The position numbers were made by a program, and so were the translations under genes. Positions 25,689 through 33,097 of a DNA stretch of 36,604 nt are shown piece after piece. The stretch covers positions 1 through 36,604 of the forward strand of contig SCKQ01000022.1 of NCBI GenBank assembly GCA_004124535.1, read 5' to 3'. Position 1 is the first letter of the stretch. Each line of letters starts with the position of its first letter. This DNA is from Fidelibacterota bacterium (lineage in GTDB: Bacteria > Marinisomatota > Marinisomatia > Marinisomatales > TCS55). The notes below the pieces were generated by a model. The model worked only from the letters and a program-made list of their open reading frames with translations, did not search any database and was not told where the DNA came from.

Positions 25689-26960
25689 TTATGCTTTTTT
25701 TAATGCATCTAATAAAATATTTAATCCTTCTGCGAGAGTATGGTCATCAATAATCAATGGCATCAAGGTCCGGATCACATTTCCATAAGTACCAGCGGTG
25801 ATCATGATCAGTCCGTGCTGTAGGGCATACTGATGTATGCGTCCAGTCCGTAGTTTATCTGGTTCCCCTGAATATGGATCAATGATAACAATCCCGATCA
25901 TTGCACCTATTCCGCGAACCTCCTTTATCCACGGACAATCAGCCATTACAGCCTGAACTATAATACTTGTTTGCTGTCCAATATGTCGCGCCCGAGTTGG
26001 GATATGTTCTTTTTCCATAATTTCTAGAACCGCCAAAGCTGCCGCGCATGACACGGGGTTACCGCCATATGTGCCACCAATCCCTCCGGTATTAACGCTA
26101 TCCATAATATCTGCTTTACCAATAACACCGCTCAAAGGGAACCCTCCCGCGACTGACTTTGCTACTGTGATCAGGTCTGGTTCGATGTCAAATTGTTCGA
26201 TAGCAAATAAGGTTCCCGTTCGTCCAAATCCTGTCTGTACCTCGTCATCTACTAGCACTATGCCATTATCTTTACAAAAATTACTTAAAGCCATCATACC
26301 ATCCTTGGTTGCGGGAATAAAGTCTCCCTCACCAATAACCGGTTCAATTACAGCACAGGCAATGCTTTTTGGATCAAAATCAATATCTTCAAATGTCAAG
26401 TGCTGGTCTTCGCTTGGGAAGGGTAAGCGGTGCACCTGTGGCGCAAAGGGTCCAAAACCTTTTTTATAAGGATCTTCTTTATAAGTCATTGTCATTGTCA
26501 TCAATGTTCGACCGTGAAAAGCATCAGTAAATACTAATACACCTTCCCGCCTAGTTTAAGTTTTGGAAATTTTTACCGCGTTTTCCACAGCCTCTGCTCC
26601 TGAATTAAAAAAGGCCGCTTTGCAGGCACTATTTATTGGTGCTTTATTCGATAATTTTTCAGCAAGTTTTACATAGCTCTCGTATGGAGCCACCGTAAAG
26701 CAGGTATGGATATATTTCTGCAGTTGTTTTTCTGTTGCAGCCATCACTTCAGGGTGCCTATGACCGACGTTCATTGAACCTATACCGCCAGCAAAATCAA
26801 TAAATACATTCCCATCTACATCTGTAAGCAGGGCACTTTCCGCTTTTTGAATGTATATATCACATACTGAGCCGTGGCCCTTTGCTACACTCTTCTCCCT
26901 ACGTTCTAATAATGCTATAGAATTGGGACCAGGTATATTAGTAATTAGTTTAACGGCCAT
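25689..26960 (-). pseudogene. gabT: 4-aminobutyrate aminotransferase-like gene interrupted by an in-frame TAA
   Basis: Two pieces in the same frame form one class-III PLP aminotransferase of GabT size (422 residues plus the extra stop). The first 134 codons carry DFAGGIGSMNVGHRHPEV and AAFFNSGAEAVENAVKI, the PLP phosphate-binding region. After a TAA at 26556-26558 the frame goes on with TRREGVLVFTDAFHGRTLMTMTMTYKED, then IVLVDDEVQTGFGRTG (PLP-binding Asp) and ITVAKSVAGGFPLSG (Schiff-base Lys). In homologues this point reads K-[IV]-A-x-x-Y-T-x-R-x-G-V, so the TAA replaces a tyrosine codon (TAT/TAC) by one substitution. As read it would give only a dead N-terminal fragment. Nonsense mutation, sequencing error and read-through are all possible. 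A product would act on GABA or related omega-amino acids. Confidence 0.85.
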
Positions 26961-27036
26961 AAATTAATTGCTTATCATTCAGTTTTCATTTTGATTGTAA
27001 CGAATATACACTTGCAGATTAAATATCATAAAATAA

Positions 27037-27074
27037 TTTATGGTTGTTAACAATGTATTATTGTTTATGGTTGT
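27037..27074 (+). promoter_or_regulatory. Direct repeat and dyads between gabT-like gene and ICMT-like gene
   Basis: TTTATGGTTGT occurs twice, at 27037-27047 and 27064-27074 (27-base period). Between them are the palindrome TTGTTAACAA (27044-27053) and an inverted repeat AACAAT/ATTGTT (27049-27054 and 27060-27065). It lies in the 160-base divergent gap, where promoters for both flanking genes should be. This arrangement is compatible with a regulator-binding site, but no regulator gene is adjacent. Confidence 0.35.
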
Positions 27075-27120
27075 CAAAAGCGGCAATGTTATCTATAATA
27101 AAACTGCTAATTTCAAATAA

Positions 27121-27606
27121 ATGGCTGGCAGATATAAGAATATATTTGGTTCTGGTCCCACTGGTGTATTAACAACCGTATTGCTGTGGGTTGTAGCATT
27201 ACAGATCAGCGCCTGGATATCCATTCCAGAAATGCGCATTGCACCAACATTTCGCTGGATCCTGATTGGATTGTTTAGTATTGATGCGGCAGTATTACTC
27301 GTATGGAGTCACATTATTTTGCCGCCTTCTGCCAGGGCCAAGACCCTGATTACTACAGGCCCGTATCAATATGTACGGCACCCTATATACGCAGCGTTTA
27401 TCTGGAGCGGCACCGCCATCATGGCCATGGTCTACAAGTCCTGGCTGCTGATAATTTTTGTGATCCCGATCCATATTTTTTGGGTTTGGCATGTCCAAAA
27501 AGAGGAAAACTATATGATTGAGAAATTTGGTCCTGCGTACGCAGACTACATGAAAACGACTGGTCAATTCTTTCCCAGGTTTACAGTCAATCAGGAAAAT
27601 TCATGA
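27121..27606 (+). CDS. Isoprenylcysteine carboxyl methyltransferase-like membrane protein
   Basis: The 161-residue protein has about four membrane helices and the conserved C-terminal block of the ICMT/PEMT-type methyltransferase family: TTGPYQYVRHPIYAAFIW (about 77-94) and EENYMIEKFGPAYADYMKTTGQFFPRF near the end, which form the SAM-binding site. Bacterial members methylate small lipophilic molecules, and the substrate is unknown here. The ATG start lies right after an AT-rich, repeat-bearing leader. The stop overlaps the GH12 gene as ATGA, an unexpected pairing that may be only transcriptional convenience. Confidence 0.88.
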   Translation: MAGRYKNIFGSGPTGVLTTVLLWVVALQISAWISIPEMRIAPTFRWILIGLFSIDAAVLLVWSHIILPPSARAKTLITTGPYQYVRHPIYAAFIWSGTAIMAMVYKSWLLIIFVIPIHIFWVWHVQKEENYMIEKFGPAYADYMKTTGQFFPRFTVNQENS

Positions 27607-28640
27607 AAGCAGTTATTTTTATCTTATTTGCATTGACGCTGACCAGGGCTCAGGATACAACTTATAATTGTAATGGCTGGTCTCAGTTTGCAATCGAGAG
27701 TTATTTAGTGGAGAATAATGTCTGGGGTCAGGGTAGCATCACTGATTTCATCCAGTGTATCTATCGGACCGGATCCGGCGATGATATACATTTTGGCTGG
27801 AATTGGAATTGGCCCGGTGGTAGTTCGAATGTCAAGGCGTACCCGGAAGTGATTTTTGGCAAGAAACCCTGGAGCAGCAGTTCCACAAATGCGGCACTGC
27901 CGATCAAGATCCAAAACCTGGATGAATTTTATGTGGTCTATGACTTGGATATGGATGCTGCAGGATCTTATAACTTGGCCTTCGAATTCTGGGTAACTAC
28001 TGATTCAATGTCCTCTGAAACAGGAATTACAACTGAAGTAATGATCTGGATGGACAACAATCTTATTGGTCCTGCGGGAAATATTATCGGTACAGTTACC
28101 TTTGCTGGTTTTGACTATAACCTTTACCGGGCCAATTGGGATTCCTGGACCTATTTCGCATTTTTATCAGCTGAACCCCAATACAGCGGTGTATTGGGAG
28201 TCCACCATTTTGTGGATCACCTGGTCAGTCAAGGTATGCTGAATCCTGACGAATATATTGCTGACTTTGAATTGGGCAATGAAGTGGTCTATGGCACGGG
28301 ACAGACCGATATCCAGCAATACGAAATTTATGTGAACACCAATCCCCTTGCTGTGGCTTCACCAGAACCAATACTGGGTCATTACAGTATTTCCTACAAC
28401 TACCCCAATCCTTTCAATCCGGCGACCACAGTTGATTTCACTATCCCCACATCAGAATTTGTAAGTGTGAATGTCTATGATATTAATGGTGCTGAATTAA
28501 CAACACTGGTCAATGAAAAATTATCCAGAGGGAAACACAGTGTAGAATGGGATGGGGGAGATTATCCAAGCGGTATTTATATTGCCCGCATGACCAGCGG
28601 CAATTATTTTCAGGCAAGAAAAATACTTTTGGTCAAATAG
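27603..28640 (+). CDS. Secreted GH12 family endoglucanase/xyloglucanase with T9SS sorting domain
   Basis: This 345-residue secreted enzyme has a signal peptide (1-16). A glycoside hydrolase family 12 beta-jelly-roll occupies about 20-248: ENNVWGQGS, YPEVIFGKKPW, TTEVMIWMD with the nucleophile E145, SWTYFAFLS, and DFELGNEVVYGTG with the acid/base E227. A type A T9SS C-terminal sorting domain follows at about 262-345 (NYPNPFNPATTVDFTIP, VNVYDINGAELTTLVN, GIYIARM, ending KILLVK). GH12 enzymes cleave beta-1,4-glucan or xyloglucan. The sorting domain predicts export across the outer membrane and attachment at the surface. No T9SS machinery gene is in the window. The start overlaps the previous stop. 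Confidence 0.92.
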   Translation: MKAVIFILFALTLTRAQDTTYNCNGWSQFAIESYLVENNVWGQGSITDFIQCIYRTGSGDDIHFGWNWNWPGGSSNVKAYPEVIFGKKPWSSSSTNAALPIKIQNLDEFYVVYDLDMDAAGSYNLAFEFWVTTDSMSSETGITTEVMIWMDNNLIGPAGNIIGTVTFAGFDYNLYRANWDSWTYFAFLSAEPQYSGVLGVHHFVDHLVSQGMLNPDEYIADFELGNEVVYGTGQTDIQQYEIYVNTNPLAVASPEPILGHYSISYNYPNPFNPATTVDFTIPTSEFVSVNVYDINGAELTTLVNEKLSRGKHSVEWDGGDYPSGIYIARMTSGNYFQARKILLVK

Positions 28641-28641
28641 T

Positions 28642-29181
28642 ATGAATAAGGGCATCTTAAAACACAGAATGAAATTCAGTGCAATATTTTTTTGGGGTAT
28701 TGTATTTGGATCAAGTTTTGAGACGGATTCAGCCAGGAAGGAAATTTATTTTCCAGCAACTGTTACTTCATCTGCTGGAAAAGAGATCGATGTTGCAGCA
28801 TTGGCAAAAGCGCACATCATGATTGTTGTAACTATAAAAGCAACCTGGTGCCCGGTCTGCCGGCAGCAATTGCTCAGGATTAAGGAACAACTGGGTGATT
28901 TCGAAAAATGCAATGCCAGTTTTCTGGTACTATCTCCTGGCAGCAATGAAGCAGTGCAGGAAGTAAAATTCAATACGGACTTTCCTTTCCCGTTCATTCC
29001 TGATCAGAATTTTTCTATCGCAAAAAAACTGGACTTAATTCTATCACCAGAGGAAATCATGCCTGCGATCGTTATTCTCAATGAGGATTTATCCGTTAAA
29101 TGGATTCGAAAAGGGAGAAATGCTCTGAATTTTGGAGATGCGGAACTGAAATATTACCTCGGTTGTGCAAATTGGATTTGA
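28642..29181 (+). CDS. Exported thioredoxin-fold (AhpC/TlpA-like) protein
   Basis: The 179 residues contain an N-terminal hydrophobic signal (about 11-23) and a thioredoxin-like domain with the redox motif C70-P-V-C73 (ATWCPVCRQQL), a following FLVLSPGSNEAV strand, FPFPFIPDQNF and the cis-proline region IMPAIVILNEDLSV. The Cys-Pro-Val-Cys pair and the periplasmic location suggest a disulfide reductase or a resA/TlpA-like role. The ATG follows the GH12 stop by one base, and a second ATG at codon 10 would shorten the n-region. The gene may be cotranscribed with the GH12 gene. Confidence 0.85.
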   Translation: MNKGILKHRMKFSAIFFWGIVFGSSFETDSARKEIYFPATVTSSAGKEIDVAALAKAHIMIVVTIKATWCPVCRQQLLRIKEQLGDFEKCNASFLVLSPGSNEAVQEVKFNTDFPFPFIPDQNFSIAKKLDLILSPEEIMPAIVILNEDLSVKWIRKGRNALNFGDAELKYYLGCANWI

Positions 29182-29267
29182 GTTTACTACTCAATATATT
29201 GACTTTATTCTTGAATTGGTGTACAATAATTCACGTAAATAATTCATAACCAGAAGGAACCGTTGCT

Positions 29268-29395
29268 ATGGCCAGTAGGAACTATAAATATTTTGATTTT
29301 ACCCTGAGCCTGTGCAGTGACTGCTTCTACTCGTGGTGCTTTATTTTACCCGGGTATTCTATAATAATGAAATAAAACCAGAAGCAGCCAGTTAA
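29268..29395 (+). other. Possible small single-helix membrane protein, frameshifted
   Basis: An ATG at 29268, eight bases or so after an AAGGA ribosome-binding site, opens MASRNYKYFDFTLSL. About 50 bases later, in another frame, comes a hydrophobic stretch LLLLVVLYFTRVFYNNEIKPEAAS ending in TAA at 29393-29395. Joined by a one- or two-base shift near 29310-29322 they would make a plausible 40-odd-residue protein with one membrane helix. As read, the first frame ends at 29373 after 35 codons with cysteine/phenylalanine-rich nonsense. The rest of the 223-base gap 29182-29404 shows nothing. Tentative. Confidence 0.25.
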
Positions 29396-29404
29396 TCTTT
29401 ATTT

Positions 29405-29776
29405 ATGATAAATGAATTTTCGGCTGTTTTAGGTAATAATATGGTCTTTAGCCGAATATTCACCGCCGGTGTATTTACCTTATTCGCAATTTTAAATTTA
29501 AATGATCCAGATTGGTTTATCTGGGTCCCTGCTTATGGCATCGTTGCTGCGCTGATCCTTGTCACTAATAGCAAAGCTCGTAAATTGAAACTGATGACCG
29601 GCTGTTTTTTTCTAGTGCTTGGTTTATTTGTTTTTGCAGAAGTATTCAATGATATTATGTTTATCCAGCTCGATAACCGTATGATTGGTCTGTGGGATCA
29701 ACAGCGGGAAGGGCTGGGACTGATACTGGCTGGTATTAGCATAGTTTTCTTTTGGCATAAAGAAGGAGGCAATTAA
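29405..29776 (+). CDS. TMEM220-like membrane protein
   Basis: The 123 residues have about four membrane helices with the family traits AILNLNDPDWFIWVPAYG near the first loop, SKARKLK after the second helix and a REGLGLILAGISIVFF last helix, as in the transmembrane 220 family. The function of that family is unknown to me. It lies four bases before the haloalkane dehalogenase gene and is probably cotranscribed. The ATG at 29405 is preceded by no clear ribosome-binding site, and a second ATG at codon 13 is possible. Confidence 0.8.
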   Translation: MINEFSAVLGNNMVFSRIFTAGVFTLFAILNLNDPDWFIWVPAYGIVAALILVTNSKARKLKLMTGCFFLVLGLFVFAEVFNDIMFIQLDNRMIGLWDQQREGLGLILAGISIVFFWHKEGGN

Positions 29777-29780
29777 GGTA

Positions 29781-30674
29781 ATGGAAATTTTACGGACACC
29801 CGATGACAGATTTACCGATCTGTCTGATTATCCTTTTGAACCGCATTATCTACAATGTGATGAGGTACGAGTTCACTATCTGGATGAAGGTACAAGTGAT
29901 AATGAAACGGTTTTTCTGCTCCATGGGGAACCTTCCTGGTCCTATCTATACCGTAAAATGATACCTATTGTCGTAAATGCCGGACATCGGGTTGTCGTGC
30001 CGGATCTGGTTGGTTTTGGTAAATCGGATAAGCCAGCCAATCAGGAAGATTACACTTATCAAAAACATGTGGATTGGATGACAGCTTTGGTTCAGGAACT
30101 GGATCTAAGGAATATTACACTTTTCTGTCAGGATTGGGGCGGTTTGATCGGTCTGCGTATTGCAGCGGAACATGGGGACAGATTCAAGCGCATTGTGGCG
30201 GCCAATACATTCTTGCCCACTGGCGATTATAACACTCCGGATGCGTTCGTTCAGTGGCAGCAATTCTCCCAGAATACTCCCGTATTCAAGGTTGGAAAGA
30301 TCATCGCATCGGGCTGCGTGGCAGAAATGAGTGCGGAAGTACGGGACGCCTACGATGCGCCCTTCCCAACTGAAAAATACAAGGCTGGGGCCCGGCGCTT
30401 TCCCATGCTGGTTCCGATCCGGCCTGATGACCCTGCTTCCGAGCCAAACCGCAAGGCCTGGGAGGTGCTGAAACAATGGGATAAGCCATTTTTGACTGCT
30501 TTCAGTGATTCTGACCCCATTACTGCAGGCGGCGATGGTTATTTCCAGAAACTAATACCTGGTACGCACGGCCAGCCACACACAACAATCAAGGGTGCCG
30601 GACACTTTTTACAAGAGGAAAAAGGGCCGGAACTCGCTCATCTTGTAGTTGACTTTATCAATGAATATTTGTGA
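29781..30674 (+). CDS. Haloalkane dehalogenase (subfamily HLD-I)
   Basis: The 297-residue alpha/beta hydrolase carries the haloalkane dehalogenase signatures: the oxyanion segment HGEPSWSYLYRKM (48-60, E50), the nucleophile elbow CQDWGG with D118 and the halide-binding W119, an acid in FSDSDPIT (D245, or D243) and H275 in GAGHFLQEE. A nucleophilic Asp rather than Ser makes hydrolytic dehalogenation, R-X to R-OH plus halide, the expected chemistry, and length and layout match HLD-I. The second halide-stabilising tryptophan cannot be placed from sequence alone (W160 in FVQWQQF is one candidate). It is cytoplasmic and overlaps the M28 peptidase frame as GTGA. The natural substrate is unknown. 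Confidence 0.92.
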   Translation: MEILRTPDDRFTDLSDYPFEPHYLQCDEVRVHYLDEGTSDNETVFLLHGEPSWSYLYRKMIPIVVNAGHRVVVPDLVGFGKSDKPANQEDYTYQKHVDWMTALVQELDLRNITLFCQDWGGLIGLRIAAEHGDRFKRIVAANTFLPTGDYNTPDAFVQWQQFSQNTPVFKVGKIIASGCVAEMSAEVRDAYDAPFPTEKYKAGARRFPMLVPIRPDDPASEPNRKAWEVLKQWDKPFLTAFSDSDPITAGGDGYFQKLIPGTHGQPHTTIKGAGHFLQEEKGPELAHLVVDFINEYL

Positions 30675-30721
30675 TTGAAATCGCAAGTATTCACATAATG
30701 CAGATTCATTTGATAAGGCTA

Positions 30722-32068
30722 ATGCGCACGGCGTTAATCCTATTACTTATTTCATACCATATTTTTGCCAGTTCCATCGCTGATGATTACAGCGATCAAA
30801 CAAAGAAACTGATTACAGCGGCGCTCACAGACAGCGGCGCATATAAGCAGCTCGGTTATCTTTGCAACACTTTTGGCCCCAGGTTGAGCGGTTCGAAAAA
30901 CCTCGAATATGCCTTGGATTGGATTATCGGCGAAATGCACCAGGATGGTTTTGATGTAGTCAAAGGAGAGCCGGTAAAGGTACCGGTCTGGGTCAGGGGA
31001 TCAGAATCAGCTCGATTGATCAAACCATTTAAAAAAGATCTGGCAATGCTTGGTTTGGGTGGCAGTATTGGCACCCCAAAGCATGGTATCCGTGCTGATG
31101 TATTGGTGGTTGATAGTTTTGCTGAACTTGAAATCGTTAAAGATGAAGTCAAGCGTAAGATCGTGTTATTTAATGCACCATTCACCAGTTATGGTGAAAC
31201 TGTACAATACCGCTATAAAGGTGCCAGTGTAGCTGCAAAATACGGCGCCGTGGCTAGCCTGATACGATCAGTTGGCTCCGCTTCACTTTATACACCACAT
31301 ACCGGTATGATGGCTTATACCGAGGATATACCACGTATTCCACATGCTGCCCTTACCATAGAGGATGCCATGATGCTCCGCCGTCAACAGGAAAGTGGTG
31401 AAAAGATTGTGATCCAATTGAACATGGACGCCAGGACAGAACCGAATCGCTGGTCCAGGAACATAGTGGCCGATCTAAAAGGTTCTGAAAATCCAGATGA
31501 GATTGTTGTTTTAGGTGGTCATATTGATTCCTGGGATGTGGGTCAGGGTGCCCAGGATGATGGCGGCGGTTGTGTAGCAGCCTGGCATGCGGTAAAACTG
31601 ATTCATGACCTGGGCCTAAGACCAAAAAGAACCCTGCGTGTCGTGTTGTGGACAAATGAGGAAAATGGTGGCAAGGGCAGTAAAGCTTATCGAGATGTTC
31701 ATCGTCATGAATTAGATAAACATATGGTTGCGATCGAATCGGATGGTGGTGTATTTCAACCTAGTGGATTTGGATTTACTGGTAGTCAAGCTGGAAGAGA
31801 AATTATTGATGCTATTTCTGAATTATTGATCTCAATAAAGGCAAACGAAATAACTACTGGTGGCCGGGCTGCTGATGTGGCACCGCTCAACGATGAAGGT
31901 GTCCCCGTTATGTCCTTAAAGGTGGATGGAACAAAATACTTTTGGTACCACCACACCAATGCTGATACCTTTGATAAAATTGATTTTAATGAGTTCAATC
32001 ATTGTGTTGCTGCATTGGCCGTTATGGCCTATGTTCTAGCAGATATGGAAATGAACTTACCTAGGTGA
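30722..32068 (+). CDS. Exported M28-family zinc peptidase (carboxypeptidase Q-like)
   Basis: The protein has a signal peptide (MRTALILLLISYHIFASS), a short N-terminal part, a PA-like insert (about residues 80-210) and an M28 catalytic domain. Zinc ligands are visible in GGHIDSWDVGQGAQDDGGG (His and Asp), WTNEENGGKGS (catalytic Glu and metal Glu), ESDGG (Asp) and WYHHTNADTFDKID (His). The combination resembles plasma glutamate carboxypeptidase/carboxypeptidase Q, which removes residues from small peptides. I chose the ATG at 30722 for its compact signal peptide and nearby AAGG. The frame extends to an ATG at 30698 and to a GTG at 30671 that overlaps the dehalogenase stop. Likely periplasmic. 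Confidence 0.88.
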   Translation: MRTALILLLISYHIFASSIADDYSDQTKKLITAALTDSGAYKQLGYLCNTFGPRLSGSKNLEYALDWIIGEMHQDGFDVVKGEPVKVPVWVRGSESARLIKPFKKDLAMLGLGGSIGTPKHGIRADVLVVDSFAELEIVKDEVKRKIVLFNAPFTSYGETVQYRYKGASVAAKYGAVASLIRSVGSASLYTPHTGMMAYTEDIPRIPHAALTIEDAMMLRRQQESGEKIVIQLNMDARTEPNRWSRNIVADLKGSENPDEIVVLGGHIDSWDVGQGAQDDGGGCVAAWHAVKLIHDLGLRPKRTLRVVLWTNEENGGKGSKAYRDVHRHELDKHMVAIESDGGVFQPSGFGFTGSQAGREIIDAISELLISIKANEITTGGRAADVAPLNDEGVPVMSLKVDGTKYFWYHHTNADTFDKIDFNEFNHCVAALAVMAYVLADMEMNLPR

Positions 32069-32102
32069 GAACGGGACTGCATCGCGAAGGTTAAACAGCC
32101 CT

Positions 32103-32414
32103 ATGCGTTATCATATAAAAGCAACAATGATAGAAGAAAAGATGGGTGAGTTTTACCAGAAATTGAGTGATGGAACTATCACTGGTCAGAAACCAGCTGG
32201 CCGAGAAATCGTATCATCAATTCGAAAGGCAAAATTGACTAAACCAATGGTTGTAGAATGGTGTGAAACCTGTTTTTGCGAAACACCCTTAGCGCATGAG
32301 CGGGAGACTGTTTATGATCAATATTTTCATGATATGGAAGTAATAGAGATCAACGACGACCCGGAAATTGATGGCCAGTCTTTCTGGGGATACTTGTTAA
32401 AAAGAGATGAATAG
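32103..32414 (+). CDS. Conserved small protein of unknown function
   Basis: The 103 residues begin MRYHIKATMIEEKMGEFYQKLSDGTITGQKPAGREIVSSI and include VVEWCETCFCETPLAHERETVYDQYF. I remember this pattern, with a 'DGTI..QKP' segment and a cysteine-rich CxxCxC followed by HERETVYD, as a conserved bacterial family without an assigned role. The C-x-x-C-x-C cluster could bind a metal, but no fourth ligand is obvious. It is cytoplasmic and ends 14 bases before the Lon-substrate-binding-domain gene. Confidence 0.75.
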   Translation: MRYHIKATMIEEKMGEFYQKLSDGTITGQKPAGREIVSSIRKAKLTKPMVVEWCETCFCETPLAHERETVYDQYFHDMEVIEINDDPEIDGQSFWGYLLKRDE

Positions 32415-32428
32415 TATGAGTTTATTTT

Positions 32429-33019
32429 TTGGATAATATCCCACTATTTCCTTTAAACATCGTCGCCCTGCCTAGGGAGCGGATTCCTTTACACATATTT
32501 GAACCGCGCTACAAGCGGATGGTAAAGGATCGCATTAAAACGCGTGCTCCGTTTGGGATTGTGTTAAGAGATGACAAGGGAGTAAAAAGTATTGGCTGCA
32601 GTGTGAAGATAATCCGGGTATTAAAAGAACACCCTACTGGCGAATATGATATAATCGTCCAAGGACAGCGGTGCTTTCGTATCAAAGACAAAGTGCAGGA
32701 AAACGATAAGCTCTGGATTGGTAACGTTACATACCTTGAGGACCAAGAATCTGCTAAAGCAGATTTATTAGAAAAGACACGAGATCAATACCTGCACATA
32801 TTGTTGAAACTAGGGTTGAACGAAGATATGGAGCGCCATATGGCCAAAAATCAATCGTTTGATTTTGTCGAGTTAATTAATCTGCCTAACAAAATAAAGC
32901 AAAAGCTCATTGAGACAAATGATGAAAATCAGCGTTTGAAGATTATTACCCGTATCTTCACCAGTGTTATGTCCATGGTATCCTTTGGAACCAATGGACA
33001 GCAAATATCCGAAGCATAA
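32429..33019 (+). CDS. Lon substrate-binding (LON-N) domain protein
   Basis: The 196 residues are a stand-alone Lon N-terminal-type substrate-binding domain: IPLFPLNIVALPRERIPLHIFEPRYKRM (3-30), FGIVLRDDKG, a GCSVKIIRV strand, a DIIVQGQRCFRI strand (typical of Lon-N) and a helical C-terminus. It has no ATPase or protease part, as in the widespread family of single-domain Lon-N proteins whose role is unclear. The start is TTG at 32429, because an in-frame stop lies a few codons upstream and the conserved domain begins immediately. Cytoplasmic. Confidence 0.9.
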   Translation: MDNIPLFPLNIVALPRERIPLHIFEPRYKRMVKDRIKTRAPFGIVLRDDKGVKSIGCSVKIIRVLKEHPTGEYDIIVQGQRCFRIKDKVQENDKLWIGNVTYLEDQESAKADLLEKTRDQYLHILLKLGLNEDMERHMAKNQSFDFVELINLPNKIKQKLIETNDENQRLKIITRIFTSVMSMVSFGTNGQQISEA

Positions 33020-33097
33020 CCAATCCATAGTTAACTGATTTCACTTTTGGCGTTCCATGGAATATCAATTAAATTATTTCAGTTCAAGGAAATGTTG

